Assembly (NCBI GenBank): GCA_963848955.1 | Contig: CAWKFQ010000018.1 | Coordinates: 29,756 to 93,755 of the forward strand | Origin: DASUPK01 sp963848955 | GTDB lineage: Bacteria; Actinomycetota; Thermoleophilia; Solirubrobacterales; 70-9 | DNA length: 64,000 nt | Direction: 5' to 3' | In this document: positions 18,440 to 26,659 of the stretch, one piece after another | How the letters are laid out: every line of letters begins with the position of its first letter | Position numbering within the stretch: the stretch's first letter is position 1 | Program-made: the position numbers and the translations under genes | Notes under the pieces: model-generated | The model's input: the letters and a program-made list of their open reading frames with translations, nothing else | Told to the model about the DNA's origin: nothing | Databases searched by the model: none

Positions 18440-18847
18440 TCAGTCGCTGCGCCGGGCCAGGTAGCCGAAGCCGAGCGTCATCGCCACGTTGCTGAGGCCG
18501 GCGAACCAGAGGCCGGCGCGCGCCCCGGGCCGGGAGAACGCGGGGGAGCGCGACCAGACGATGTCCGTGGCGAGCTCGGTGCCGCGCAGCCAGGAGAGCG
18601 CCCACCAGTCCTTGGCTCGGTTGCGGCGGTAGGCGACCAGGTGAGCAGCGGCGAAGGTGAGCCAGATCGGGCCGTCGCGGCGAAACAGCTCGCGCGCGTC
18701 GTCGGAGGGGTCGTCGTGCCCGAGAACGCGCAGTGTCGCCGAGGGTGCGAGCAGTGCGCCGGTGCCCAGGGCGAGGTCGAAAAAGATCATGTTGCGGTTC
18801 AGCCTGCGCAGCTCCCGGTCCAGCGCCATCGCGCGATCCAACCACAT
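18440..18847 (-). CDS. Hypothetical membrane protein
   Basis: A 135-residue protein with about three or four hydrophobic stretches (MIFFDLALGTGALLAP, IWLTFAAAHLVAY, LWFAGLSNVAMTLGFGYLA) and a basic first 20 residues. It converges on the lipoprotein gene with a 9-bp gap and diverges from the RpiR regulator. No family is recognised; the pattern is that of a small integral membrane protein. Confidence 0.55.
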   Translation of the reverse strand: MWLDRAMALDRELRRLNRNMIFFDLALGTGALLAPSATLRVLGHDDPSDDARELFRRDGPIWLTFAAAHLVAYRRNRAKDWWALSWLRGTELATDIVWSRSPAFSRPGARAGLWFAGLSNVAMTLGFGYLARRSD

Positions 18848-18908
18848 TCGCGCCCGTCCGGAGGCGCTCCAAGAAGGGAAACCCCCTCAGATAGCGAAAT
18901 GTGCCGCC

Positions 18909-19778
18909 GTGGCAAGGACAGCGACCAAGGCCCACCCGGCTCGCAAGAGCCTCTCGGACTTCATCACCGAGCGCTTCGACGATTTCTCCCGCTCGCAGAA
19001 GGACGTGGCCCGCTACATCGTCGACCACCTCGACGAGGCGGCCTTCCAGACGGCCGAGGAGCTGGCCCGTCGAGCCAACACCTCGTCGTCGACGGTGGTC
19101 CGCTTCTCACAGGCCCTCGGCTTCGACGGCTATCCCGAGCTTCAGCAGGCGGCCATCGAGGAGTACCGCCACAAGGTGGCCGAGGGGCCACCCAACGGAA
19201 ACGGCGGGAGCGGTGCGGCGGCCCTCTTCAACTTCGATCACTCGGAGTTCGAGGCCTCCCTGGGCGCCGACTACTCGAACATCGAGGAGACCGCGCGCAG
19301 CCTGACCCGCGAGCAGGTGGAGGCCTCGGTCTCGGCGCTCGCCACTTCGCGACGCGTCCTGATCGTCGGTGTGGAGCAGATGGCCTTCTTCGCCAGCTAC
19401 CTCCGCCATCTTCTCGGACTGCTCGACGTCCGCGCCGAGATCGTCGCCTCGCCGAGCCAGGACAACATCCAGAAGCTTTCGCGGATGGACGAGGACACGC
19501 TGCTGGTGGTCCTGACCGCCGGCAGGGCCCATCCGCTCGTCCTGCGGGCGCTGAAGCTCGCGCGGCACCGGCGGGCGCGGACGATGTCGATCACGGACGC
19601 GACCCTCTCGGACGTGGCCGAGCACTCGGAGCTGATGCTCTACTACTCGTCGAACGGGCCCTCGTACATCCGCTCGAACGCAGCTCTGATGGGGCTCGTC
19701 CAGGCCCTCGCCCACGGGGTCTACTCCCGTGACGAGGCGGCGCACCGGGACCGGATTCGCGCCTTCAAGCTGAAGTAG
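18909..19778 (+). CDS. RpiR-family regulator with SIS domain
   Basis: Transcription regulator of ~289 residues. The N-terminal RpiR helix-turn-helix (FSRSQKDVARYIVDHLDEAAF, ARRANTSSSTVVRFSQALGF) is followed by a sugar-isomerase SIS domain (VLIVGVEQMAFFASYLRHLL, TLLVVLTAGRAHPLVLRALK). SIS domains bind phosphosugars that tune DNA binding. The GTG at 18909 (VARTATKAHP) is the best start; upstream codons have no regulator features. A 314-bp gap separates it from pdxS, so its target is not evident. Confidence 0.82.
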   Translation: MARTATKAHPARKSLSDFITERFDDFSRSQKDVARYIVDHLDEAAFQTAEELARRANTSSSTVVRFSQALGFDGYPELQQAAIEEYRHKVAEGPPNGNGGSGAAALFNFDHSEFEASLGADYSNIEETARSLTREQVEASVSALATSRRVLIVGVEQMAFFASYLRHLLGLLDVRAEIVASPSQDNIQKLSRMDEDTLLVVLTAGRAHPLVLRALKLARHRRARTMSITDATLSDVAEHSELMLYYSSNGPSYIRSNAALMGLVQALAHGVYSRDEAAHRDRIRAFKLK

Positions 19779-20077
19779 CCCGGCCTCCGCACCCTCCGCT
19801 GGGTTCGCGCCCTGCAGGTAGGGCTACTGACTGATGCCGAAGGCGTCCGATCGCCCCTAGAACGGCCACAGGCCCGGGGGGCGATCCGGACCTGCGGCTG
19901 ACATCGGGGTCCGGGGGAGTGGACCCCAAAACAATCACGCCAAATCTTCGGTTTTCTGCTCGCCTCCCGAGGTCGCCCCCAAGCGGCGAGTAGATCTAGG
20001 TTGCCCACCCTCCAACCAGTCAAACACGGCAACCCCGATTCATCCTTCCTGGCACAGGGCGCGCGACGGCCGCCTTC
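19779..20077. other. Intergenic region between rpiR-like gene and pdxS
   Basis: No convincing gene. It holds a 7-bp hairpin, GGGGTCC/GGACCCC (19906-19912 with 19921-19927), followed by AAAACAATC, which may end the regulator transcript. An AT-richer patch (19928-19960) might hold promoter elements. The pdxS -10 lies at the right-hand edge. Confidence 0.4.
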
Positions 20078-20083
20078 TACTAT
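20078..20083 (+). promoter_or_regulatory. -10 element, pdxS
   Basis: TACTAT ends exactly 9 nt before the pdxS ATG and no Shine-Dalgarno sequence intervenes, matching the TANNNT-N9-ATG layout of several other genes in this window. Confidence 0.45.
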
Positions 20084-20092
20084 GGGGTTCGC

Positions 20093-20980
20093 ATGGCCGA
20101 ACGCGCGACATTCCGGGTCAAGACGGGTCTCGCCGAGATGCTCAAGGGCGGCGTGATCATGGATGTGACCACCGCCGACCAGGCGAAGATCGCCGAGGAC
20201 GCCGGCGCCTGCGCGGTGATGGCCCTCGAGCGGGTCCCCGCGGACATCCGCGCCCAGGGCGGCGTCGCACGGATGTCGAACCCCGCGGTGATCAGGGAGA
20301 TCCAGGAGGCCGTGACCATTCCGGTGATGGCGAAGGCCCGCATCGGCCACTTCGCCGAGGCGCAGGTGCTCCAGTCGCTCGAGGTCGACTACGTCGACGA
20401 GTCCGAGGTGCTGACCCCGGCCGACGAGTCAAACCACATCGACAAGTTCGCCTTTGAGGTTCCCTTCGTCTGTGGGGCGACCAATCTCGGCGAGGCGCTC
20501 CGCCGGATCGGCGAGGGCGCGGCGATGATCCGCTCGAAGGGCGAGGCCGGCACCGGGAACATCGTCGAGGCGGTCCGCCACATGCGCGAGATCACCGACG
20601 GGATCAAGCACCTCGCCTCACTCCGGGAGGAGCAGCTCGCTGCCGCGGCGAAGGAGCACCAGGCCCCTCTCGACGTCGTCCAGGACGTCGCCGAGCGCAA
20701 CTGGCTTCCCGTACCCCTCTTCTGCGCCGGCGGCATCGCGACCCCGGCGGACGCCGCCCTGATGATGCAGCTCGGCGCAGAGGGCAACTTCGTTGGGTCC
20801 GGGATCTTCAAGAGCGAGGATCCGCCGAGGCGCGCGCGGGCGATCGTCGAGTCGACGACCCACTTCAACGATCCCGAGCGCGTCGCCCAGGCGTCGATGG
20901 AGCTCGGCGATGCGATGCCGGGACTCGAGATCGAGGCCCTGGCGGCCGATGGCGGCCTGCTGCAGGGCCGCGGTTCTTGA
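20093..20980 (+). CDS. pdxS: Pyridoxal 5'-phosphate synthase lyase subunit PdxS
   Basis: Makes pyridoxal phosphate from ribose 5-phosphate, glyceraldehyde 3-phosphate and ammonia. 295 residues with TGLAEMLKGGVIMDVTTADQ, IPVMAKARIGHFAEAQVL and VPFVCGATNLGEALRRIGEG and GTGNIVEAVRHMR, all family hallmarks of this TIM barrel. Its stop overlaps the TTG start of pdxT, the glutaminase that supplies ammonia, so the two subunits are made together. Confidence 0.96.
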   Translation: MAERATFRVKTGLAEMLKGGVIMDVTTADQAKIAEDAGACAVMALERVPADIRAQGGVARMSNPAVIREIQEAVTIPVMAKARIGHFAEAQVLQSLEVDYVDESEVLTPADESNHIDKFAFEVPFVCGATNLGEALRRIGEGAAMIRSKGEAGTGNIVEAVRHMREITDGIKHLASLREEQLAAAAKEHQAPLDVVQDVAERNWLPVPLFCAGGIATPADAALMMQLGAEGNFVGSGIFKSEDPPRRARAIVESTTHFNDPERVAQASMELGDAMPGLEIEALAADGGLLQGRGS

Positions 20981-21567
20981 GTAGTCCGCGATTGAAGATC
21001 GGCGTCCTGGCGATCCAGGGCGACTTCGAGGCCCATCGCAGGATGCTGGAGTCACTCGGCGCGGAGGCGAGCGAGGTTCGCGCCCCCGCCGGCCTCGAGG
21101 GCCTCGACGGCCTGGTGATCCCCGGCGGCGAATCGACCACGATCTCGATGGGGATGGAGCGCGAGGGCCTCGACGAGGCAGTCCGTGCCCAGCACGAGGC
21201 GGGGATGCCGATCCTCGGCAGCTGTGCCGGGATGATCGTCTGCGACCGCGACCACCTCGGATTGGCGGACTACCTGTGTCGGCGGAACGCCTTCGGCCGC
21301 CAGCTGCAGAGCTTCGAGGAGGACCTGGTGATCGAGGGACTCGGCCAGGAGCCCCTCCGTGCCGTCTTCATCCGGGCCCCCTGGGTGGAGGACGCCGGAC
21401 CCGGCGTCGAGGTGCTGGCCGAGGTCCGGGGCCATCCGGTCGCGGTGCGGGACCGTAGCGTCCTCGCCGTCGCCTTCCACGCCGAGCTCACCGACGACAG
21501 CCGGTTGCACGCTGCCTTCATGGCGATGTGCACTTCGTCGCGATCCGAGAGTCGAGCGCATCGCTAG
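20977..21567 (+). CDS. pdxT: Pyridoxal 5'-phosphate synthase glutaminase PdxT
   Basis: Class I glutamine amidotransferase partner of PdxS. IGVLAIQGDFEAH opens the protein, PGGESTTISMGMEREG and the nucleophile in GSCAGMIV follow, then the catalytic His-Glu in FHAELTDDSRLHAAF. The TTG at 20977 overlaps the pdxS stop (TTGA); a TTG at 20992 would also serve. The last ~12 residues are Ser/Arg-rich and unlike the family, so a late frameshift is possible. Confidence 0.93.
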   Translation: MSSPRLKIGVLAIQGDFEAHRRMLESLGAEASEVRAPAGLEGLDGLVIPGGESTTISMGMEREGLDEAVRAQHEAGMPILGSCAGMIVCDRDHLGLADYLCRRNAFGRQLQSFEEDLVIEGLGQEPLRAVFIRAPWVEDAGPGVEVLAEVRGHPVAVRDRSVLAVAFHAELTDDSRLHAAFMAMCTSSRSESRAHR

Positions 21568-21579
21568 GTTTCCCATTCG

Positions 21580-22683
21580 ATGAGAGACCCACGAGTAACC
21601 GCGCTTGCTCAGATCCTCGTCCGCTACTCAACCGGCGTGAAGGAGGGCGACGTCTGCACGATCGAGGGCGAGTCCGCCGCGGAGCCGCTGCTGCACGCCG
21701 TCTACGAGGAGGTCCTTCGCGCCGGCGGCAACCCGATCGTGAACATGGCGCTGGAGGGCCAGTCGGCGACGTATTTCGAGCACGCGTCCGACCCGCAGCT
21801 CGACTGGATCTCGCCGATCGCCGAGTGGGCGGTGGAGAACGCCGACGTCCGGATCGCGGTGATGGCGAGCCAGAACACCCGCGCGCTCTCCCAGGTGCCG
21901 CCAGAGCGACAGGCGAAGCGCCAGGCCGCGACCCAGCGGCTGATGAAGCGGGCGATGGAGCGGAGCGCCGAGGGCACCTACCGCTGGGCTCTCACCCTGT
22001 TTCCGACCCACGCCTACGCCTCGGAGGCCGGGATGTCGCTGAGCGCGTACGAGGACTTCTACTACGGGGCCTGCCTCGCGACCGATGACGACCCCGTCGG
22101 CGCCTGGGCGCGCCAGTCCGAGGAGACCAAGAGGCTCGCCGACTGGATCCAGGGCCGCTCCGAGGTCCATGTGACCGGCGACGGGACGGACCTGCGCCTC
22201 GGCATCGAGGGCCGCACGTTCATCGCCGCCGACGGCAAGCACAACATGCCCGACGGCGAGTTCTTCACGGGCCCTGTCGAGGACTCGGCCGAGGGCGAGA
22301 TCAGCTTTCACCTGCCGGCGAGCTACGCCGGCCGCGAGGTCTCGGGAGTTCACTTCCGCTTCGAGGGCGGCAAGGTGGTGGATGCCAGCGCCGAGAAGGG
22401 CGAGGACTTCCTGATCGAGATGCTCGACACGGACGACGGCGCCCGCCGCCTCGGCGAGCTGGGGATCGGCACCAACTACGGGATCACGGACGGCACCGGC
22501 GAGATCCTGCTCGACGAGAAGATCGGCGGCACCGTCCACCTCGCCGTCGGCCGCTCATATCCCGAGACCGGCGGCCTCAACGAGTCCGCCATCCACTGGG
22601 ACATGATCTGCGACCTGCGGAGGGGCGGGCAGATCGAGGTCGATGGCGACCCGCTGCAACGCGACGGCCAGTTCGTGGTCTAG
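21580..22683 (+). CDS. M29-family aminopeptidase
   Basis: Metallo-aminopeptidase of the thermophilic M29 family (AmpS/PepS type), 367 residues. Metal-site segments are present: NMPDGEFFTGPVEDSAEG, VHFRFEGGKVVDASAEKG, ELGIGTNYGI and GGTVHLAVGRSYPETGG followed by SAIHWDMICDLR. Cytosolic, it trims N-terminal residues of peptides. It starts 12 bp after pdxT on the same strand and is probably co-transcribed. The length fits the family. Confidence 0.92.
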   Translation: MRDPRVTALAQILVRYSTGVKEGDVCTIEGESAAEPLLHAVYEEVLRAGGNPIVNMALEGQSATYFEHASDPQLDWISPIAEWAVENADVRIAVMASQNTRALSQVPPERQAKRQAATQRLMKRAMERSAEGTYRWALTLFPTHAYASEAGMSLSAYEDFYYGACLATDDDPVGAWARQSEETKRLADWIQGRSEVHVTGDGTDLRLGIEGRTFIAADGKHNMPDGEFFTGPVEDSAEGEISFHLPASYAGREVSGVHFRFEGGKVVDASAEKGEDFLIEMLDTDDGARRLGELGIGTNYGITDGTGEILLDEKIGGTVHLAVGRSYPETGGLNESAIHWDMICDLRRGGQIEVDGDPLQRDGQFVV

Positions 22684-22770
22684 GCCGCAACCCCCTGCCG
22701 GAACGCGGGTTTACTGGTCACAAATCGGTAGGCGCTCGGCTGGGGAGATCGAGCCCTTAAGGAGGGACAG

Positions 22771-23388
22771 ATGATGGGACGGAAGCTTGGCCTGATCGCG
22801 GTCGCCACGGTAGTGGTGAGTCTCGTCGCGGCCGCTCCGGCGGCTCAGGCAAGGAAGAAGGTGGTGACCAAGACCTACGAGGTCGGGGTCGGCGCTCCGA
22901 ACGGCGGCCTCGCGATCCCGATCCCCGACGGGGCCGGCCAGGCGACGCAGCTCGCGCGCTCGGTCATCCACGTCAAGGGTCTCAACCCGCGAGGGAAGAT
23001 CAAGCACGTCAACGTCGGCGTGCGCATTCAGCATCCGTTCGCCAAGGACATCGAGGTCTACCTGGCGAGCCCTCGCGGCGTGATCAACCTCTCGCACGAC
23101 GTCGGCGGCGACGGCAACAACTACGGCGCCGGACCGGCGAGCTGCGCTGGGACGTTCACGACGTTCGACAGCAACACACCGACCCGGATCGACACGCCCG
23201 GGCTCCAGGCTCCGTTTGCGGGGTTCTTCGCCCCGATCGAGAGCCTCAACCAGCTGAGCGGGCTCGGGGACAAGAAGGCGACCAATGCGGCCTGGTCGCT
23301 GCTGGTCGAGGACGACGACAACGCGCATCCGGCGGGAACGCTCGCGTGTTGGTACCTGCAGATCAAGACGACCAACCCGAACAAGTAA
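22771..23388 (+). CDS. Secreted proprotein-convertase P-domain protein
   Basis: A 205-residue exported protein: Sec signal peptide (LGLIAVATVVVSLVAAAPAAQA, ~6-27), then a beta-rich domain like the P/Homo B domain of kexin-type proteases (VRIQHPFAKDIEVYLASPRG, LLVEDDDNAHPAGTLACWYL). P-domains usually sit behind a subtilisin-like protease; here it stands alone. Two Cys (SCAG, ACWY) may form a disulfide. A strong ribosome site (AAGGAGGG) precedes the ATG and a terminator follows, so it is a single-gene unit. Confidence 0.75.
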   Translation: MMGRKLGLIAVATVVVSLVAAAPAAQARKKVVTKTYEVGVGAPNGGLAIPIPDGAGQATQLARSVIHVKGLNPRGKIKHVNVGVRIQHPFAKDIEVYLASPRGVINLSHDVGGDGNNYGAGPASCAGTFTTFDSNTPTRIDTPGLQAPFAGFFAPIESLNQLSGLGDKKATNAAWSLLVEDDDNAHPAGTLACWYLQIKTTNPNK

Positions 23389-23412
23389 GGCTCGCTCGGC
23401 AGGGAGCGGGGA

Positions 23413-23436
23413 ACGGGGCGCCTTCGGGCGCCCCGT
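23413..23436 (+). terminator. Intrinsic terminator after the P-domain gene
   Basis: ACGGGGCGCC pairs perfectly with GGCGCCCCGT around a stable TTCG loop and is followed by TTCGTT. It separates the secreted protein gene from yebC. Confidence 0.75.
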
Positions 23437-23456
23437 TTCGTTCCCGAAGGCGCTCT

Positions 23457-23462
23457 TAGAAT
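23457..23462 (+). promoter_or_regulatory. -10 element, yebC
   Basis: TAGAAT ends 7 nt before the ATG at 23470, compatible with a leaderless or very short-leader transcript. Confidence 0.4.
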
Positions 23463-23469
23463 CGAGGCC

Positions 23470-24225
23470 ATGTCCGGTCACTCCAAGTGGTCCTCGATCA
23501 AGCACAAGAAGGGCGCAGCGGACGCGAAGCGCGGCAAGCTATTCACGAAGCTCGCGCGGGCGATCACCGTCGCCGCGCGGGACGGCGGCGGCAACACGGA
23601 CGCCAACCCGGCGCTCGGCCTCGCCGTCCAGAGGGCCCGCGACGCCTCGATGCCCAAGGACAACATCCAGCGGGCGATCGACCGCGGGACCGGGGCCGGC
23701 GCCGATGCGGCCGCGATCGAGAGCGTCACCTACGAGGGCTACGGCCCCGGCGGCGCGGCGATCATGGTCGAGGCTCTGACCGACAACCGCAACCGGACCG
23801 GGGCGGAGATTCGGCACGCCTTCGAGCGGCACGGCGGCAGCCTCGGCGAGCCGGGCTCGGTCGCCTGGCAGTTCGAGAACCGCGGCGTGATCCTGGTGGA
23901 CGGAGACCGCTACAGCGAGGACGACCTGATGCCGGCGATCGACGCGGGCGCGGAGGACGTCACCGAGGACGGCGACCTGATCAAGGTCACCACCGCCGCC
24001 ACCGATCTGGCCGTCGTTCGCTCGGCTCTCGAGGACGCCGGGGTAGAGGTCCAGTCCGCCGAGCTCTCCATGGAGCCGAAGAGCACGGTCGAGGTGGGGG
24101 AGAGCGACGCGCCGGCGCTGCTCCGCCTGATGGACGCGCTCGAGGAGCAGGACGACGTCGACTCCGTGCACGCCAACTTCGACGTGCCCGAGGAGATCCT
24201 CGAGAAGGCCGCCGCGGCTTCCTGA
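23470..24225 (+). CDS. yebC: YebC/PmpR-family regulator or translation factor
   Basis: A 251-residue member of the YebC/TACO1 family: SGHSKWSSIKHKKGAADAKR at the start, RARDASMPKDNIQRAIDRG, YEGYGPGGAAIMVEALTDN and RTGAEIRHAFERHGGSLGE. The family includes DNA-binding regulators and factors that help ribosomes through proline stretches. yebC upstream of ruvCAB is a conserved bacterial arrangement, seen here. The start is fixed by the invariant N-terminus. Confidence 0.95.
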   Translation: MSGHSKWSSIKHKKGAADAKRGKLFTKLARAITVAARDGGGNTDANPALGLAVQRARDASMPKDNIQRAIDRGTGAGADAAAIESVTYEGYGPGGAAIMVEALTDNRNRTGAEIRHAFERHGGSLGEPGSVAWQFENRGVILVDGDRYSEDDLMPAIDAGAEDVTEDGDLIKVTTAATDLAVVRSALEDAGVEVQSAELSMEPKSTVEVGESDAPALLRLMDALEEQDDVDSVHANFDVPEEILEKAAAAS

Positions 24226-24232
24226 GCGGATT

Positions 24233-24248
24233 GCATAAAGGACATCCG
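24233..24248 (+). promoter_or_regulatory. Repeated leader motif before ruvC
   Basis: GCATAAAGGACATCCG starts 40 nt before the ruvC GTG. A near-identical motif stands at the same distance before ruvA, and both are followed by an AGAAT box ~8-9 nt before the start. It looks like a shared promoter or operator. Confidence 0.35.
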
Positions 24249-24272
24249 CCCCCCGTCCGAGAATGAAAGGGC

Positions 24273-24822
24273 GTGATCGTCATCGGCATCGATCCGGGTA
24301 TCGCGAACACCGGGTTCGGTGTCGTCCGCACCGTCGGGCGAGCGCATGGTGGCGCTCGACGGGGGTGTGATCGAGACCGCCGAGAACGTGCGTGTCGAAC
24401 AGCGGCTGGGCAGGCTGCACGAGGCGCTCGGTGAGCTGATTCGCTGGCACGAGCCGAAGGCGATGGCGCTGGAGGACCTGTTCTTCGGCAAGAACGTCTC
24501 CTCCGCGCTGGCCGTCGGACAGGCGCGCGGCGTCGCCATGTTGGCGGCTGCCAGGCACGCGGTCCCCTGCTTCGACTACACGCCGCAGGCGGTCAAGAAG
24601 TCCGTCTGCGGCTCCGGCTCGGCGGACAAGGCACAGGTGCAGCGGATGGTCGCGAACCTGCTCGGGCTCCCCGAGCCGCCGTCCCCCGACCACGCCGCCG
24701 ACGCCTTCGCGGTTGCCATCTGCCACGCGGGCACGGCCGCCGCCCGCTCGGGGGAGCATTTCGGGCGGAGGCGAGCCGGCGGCGCCCCGGCGGTATCGGC
24801 GCGCCAGCAAATGGCGGGCTAA
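24273..24822 (+). CDS. ruvC: Holliday junction endonuclease RuvC (one frameshift)
   Basis: Resolves Holliday junctions with RuvAB. The GTG at 24273 begins VIVIGIDPGIANTGFGVV with the first catalytic Asp; LEDLFFGKNVSSALAVGQARG carries the catalytic Glu, and PSPDHAADAFAVAICH the last two acids. The frame breaks near 24339; removing one C restores VVRTVGERMVALDGGVIE. Total ~182 residues, normal for RuvC. It sits after yebC and before ruvA. Confidence 0.93.
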
Positions 24823-24863
24823 CGCCCGCCTCACTAATCGGGTCGCGCTTGCGGCGCGCCCTC

Positions 24864-24878
24864 GCATAAAGGCATCCG
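24864..24878 (+). promoter_or_regulatory. Repeated leader motif before ruvA
   Basis: GCATAAAGGCATCCG matches the motif before ruvC with a single-base gap. CAGAAT ends 8 nt before the ruvA ATG. Confidence 0.35.
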
Positions 24879-24902
24879 GTTCCCGGCCCAGAATCCCGAG
24901 AC

Positions 24903-25502
24903 ATGATCGCCTCAGTCAGCGGCGAGGTACTCGTTCGCCGTCCGGACCACGTCGTCATCGACGCCAACGGCGTCGGCTATTACCTGGCGGTCTCCGCCGA
25001 GACGCTCAAGTCGGTGCCCGCCCGCGGCAAGGGGGCCACGCTGCACGCCCACCTGGTGGCGCGCGAGGACTCCCTCAGCCTCTACGGCTTCGCGAGCGAG
25101 GAGGAGCGGGACCTCTTCCTCCATCTGATCTCGGTCGGGGGGGTGGGCCCCAAGGTGGCGATGGCCGTGCTCTCGGGCGGACCAGTGCGCGAGCTGCTGC
25201 GGGCGATCGCCGCCGGTGACGCGAAGCGCTTCCAGGCCGTCCCGGGGATCGGCAAGCGGACGGCTGAGCGGATCATCGTCGAGCTGCGTGAGAAGGTGGC
25301 CGGGGAGATCGAGGGCGACGCCGATGCGGCGCCGTCGCCCGCCGGCGAGGAGGACCCCCGTTCGCTGGCCCGCGAGGGCCTGCTCAACCTCGGCTACACG
25401 CCGCCCGAGGCGGAGAAGCTGCTCTCCGCGGCCGAGGGCGAGAGCCCCGAGGAGATCGTCCAGTCGGCGCTGCGCAGCGCCGCGGGGGCGAAGGCGGCAT
25501 GA
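24903..25502 (+). CDS. ruvA: Holliday junction helicase subunit RuvA
   Basis: DNA-binding subunit that targets RuvB to Holliday junctions, 199 residues. The OB-fold N-terminus is MIASVSGEVLVRRPDHVVID with LVAREDSLSLYGF; helix-hairpin-helix motifs follow (LHLISVGGVGPKVAMAVLS, FQAVPGIGKRTAERIIVEL); the RuvB-contacting end is EGLLNLGYTPPEAEKLL. It lies between ruvC and ruvB. Confidence 0.96.
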   Translation: MIASVSGEVLVRRPDHVVIDANGVGYYLAVSAETLKSVPARGKGATLHAHLVAREDSLSLYGFASEEERDLFLHLISVGGVGPKVAMAVLSGGPVRELLRAIAAGDAKRFQAVPGIGKRTAERIIVELREKVAGEIEGDADAAPSPAGEEDPRSLAREGLLNLGYTPPEAEKLLSAAEGESPEEIVQSALRSAAGAKAA

Positions 25503-25619
25503 TTCGCGTAGCCCCCGGGGGCGAAGCTGAGGAGGCGGAGCGTTGACGAGCCCGGCAAGGGAATCCGCACCCCCGGGATCGAGGATGGCGAGGAGATCGT
25601 CATCCACGATGCCCGAGCT

Positions 25620-26606
25620 GTGGGCGCGGAAGACGAGTTCGACCGCTCGCTGCGGCCGCCGAAACTCGCTGACTTCGTCAACCAGGTTCAGGTCACCGAG
25701 CAGCTCGCGATCTTCATGGAGGCCGCCCGTCGCCGTGGCGAGCCGCTCGACCACGTTCTGCTGGCCGGACCGCCCGGGCTCGGCAAGACCTCGCTCGCCC
25801 ACATCATCGCCGCCGAGCTCGAAGCGCCGATGGTGCAGACAGCCGGGCCCGCGCTGGAGCGAAAGGCTGACATCGCGGCCTTCCTCACCGGCCTCGAGCC
25901 GGGCAGCGTCTTCTTCATCGACGAGATCCACCGCCTCGGCCGGGCGGTCGAGGAGACGCTCTACCCGGCGATGGAGGACCGCCGCCTGCCGGTCGTCCTC
26001 GGCCAGGGGGCGGGCGCCCGCACCGTCACCCTCGACCTGCCGCCGTTCACGCTGATCGGGGCGACGACTCGCACCGGGCTGCTCACCACTCCGCTCCGGG
26101 ACCGCTTCGGCGTCTCCCACCGGCTCGAGCACTACGACGCGGTGGATCTTCGCCAGATCGTCCTCCGTTCCGCCGGGATCCTCGGCATCGAGGTCGACGA
26201 GGAGGGCGCGGAGGAGATCGCCGGGCGTGCGCGTGGCACCCCGCGGGTGGCGAATCGCCTGCTGCGACGGGTGCGGGACTTCGCGGAGGTCAAGGGGCGC
26301 GGCCGCGTCGACCAGGAGCTCGCCGCGGACGCGCTCGAGATGCTCGAGGTCGACCGGATGGGCCTCGACCGCCATGACCGCCAGCTGCTCGAGTTGATGG
26401 CATCCAAATTTGCCGGCGGGCCCGTCGGGCTCTCCACTCTTGCGGTCGCGATCGGCGAGGAGGCCGACACGATCGAGGATGTCTTCGAGCCGTACCTCCT
26501 CCAGCAGGGCCTGATCAAGCGGACGCCCCGCGGCCGTGTCCTGACGGAGCGGGGGTACGAGCATCTCGGACTGCCCGTCCCGGAGGGGATGGCAAGCCTG
26601 TTCTAA
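25620..26606 (+). CDS. ruvB: Holliday junction helicase motor RuvB
   Basis: AAA+ motor for branch migration, ~328 residues. Walker A GPPGLGKTSLAHIIA, Walker B FFIDEIHRL, sensor IGATTRTGLLTTPLRDRFG and the C-terminal winged helix (RTPRGRVLTERGYEHLG) are clear. The start is uncertain: GTG 25620 is the nearest, but the frame is open back to 25512 and the usual acidic N-terminal lead may be encoded there. The ruvA-ruvB gap also holds a GC-rich palindrome (GCCCCCGGGGGC, 25511-25522). Confidence 0.95.
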   Translation: MGAEDEFDRSLRPPKLADFVNQVQVTEQLAIFMEAARRRGEPLDHVLLAGPPGLGKTSLAHIIAAELEAPMVQTAGPALERKADIAAFLTGLEPGSVFFIDEIHRLGRAVEETLYPAMEDRRLPVVLGQGAGARTVTLDLPPFTLIGATTRTGLLTTPLRDRFGVSHRLEHYDAVDLRQIVLRSAGILGIEVDEEGAEEIAGRARGTPRVANRLLRRVRDFAEVKGRGRVDQELAADALEMLEVDRMGLDRHDRQLLELMASKFAGGPVGLSTLAVAIGEEADTIEDVFEPYLLQQGLIKRTPRGRVLTERGYEHLGLPVPEGMASLF

Positions 26607-26659
26607 AGCGCGATCCTGCCGCGAGTAGCGATCACGGGTTGGCTAGCCTTGGAGCAGGA

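Noticed and set aside
25505..25560. GC-rich palindrome and GAAGCTGAGGAGGCGGAGCG stretch between ruvA and ruvB as a mobile repeat
   Set aside because: Only weakly similar to the elements near 58,800; similarity could be chance in GC-rich sequence.
24912..26564. Minus-strand frame opposite ruvA-ruvB
   Set aside because: Spans two well-identified genes in antisense and shows only shadow composition.
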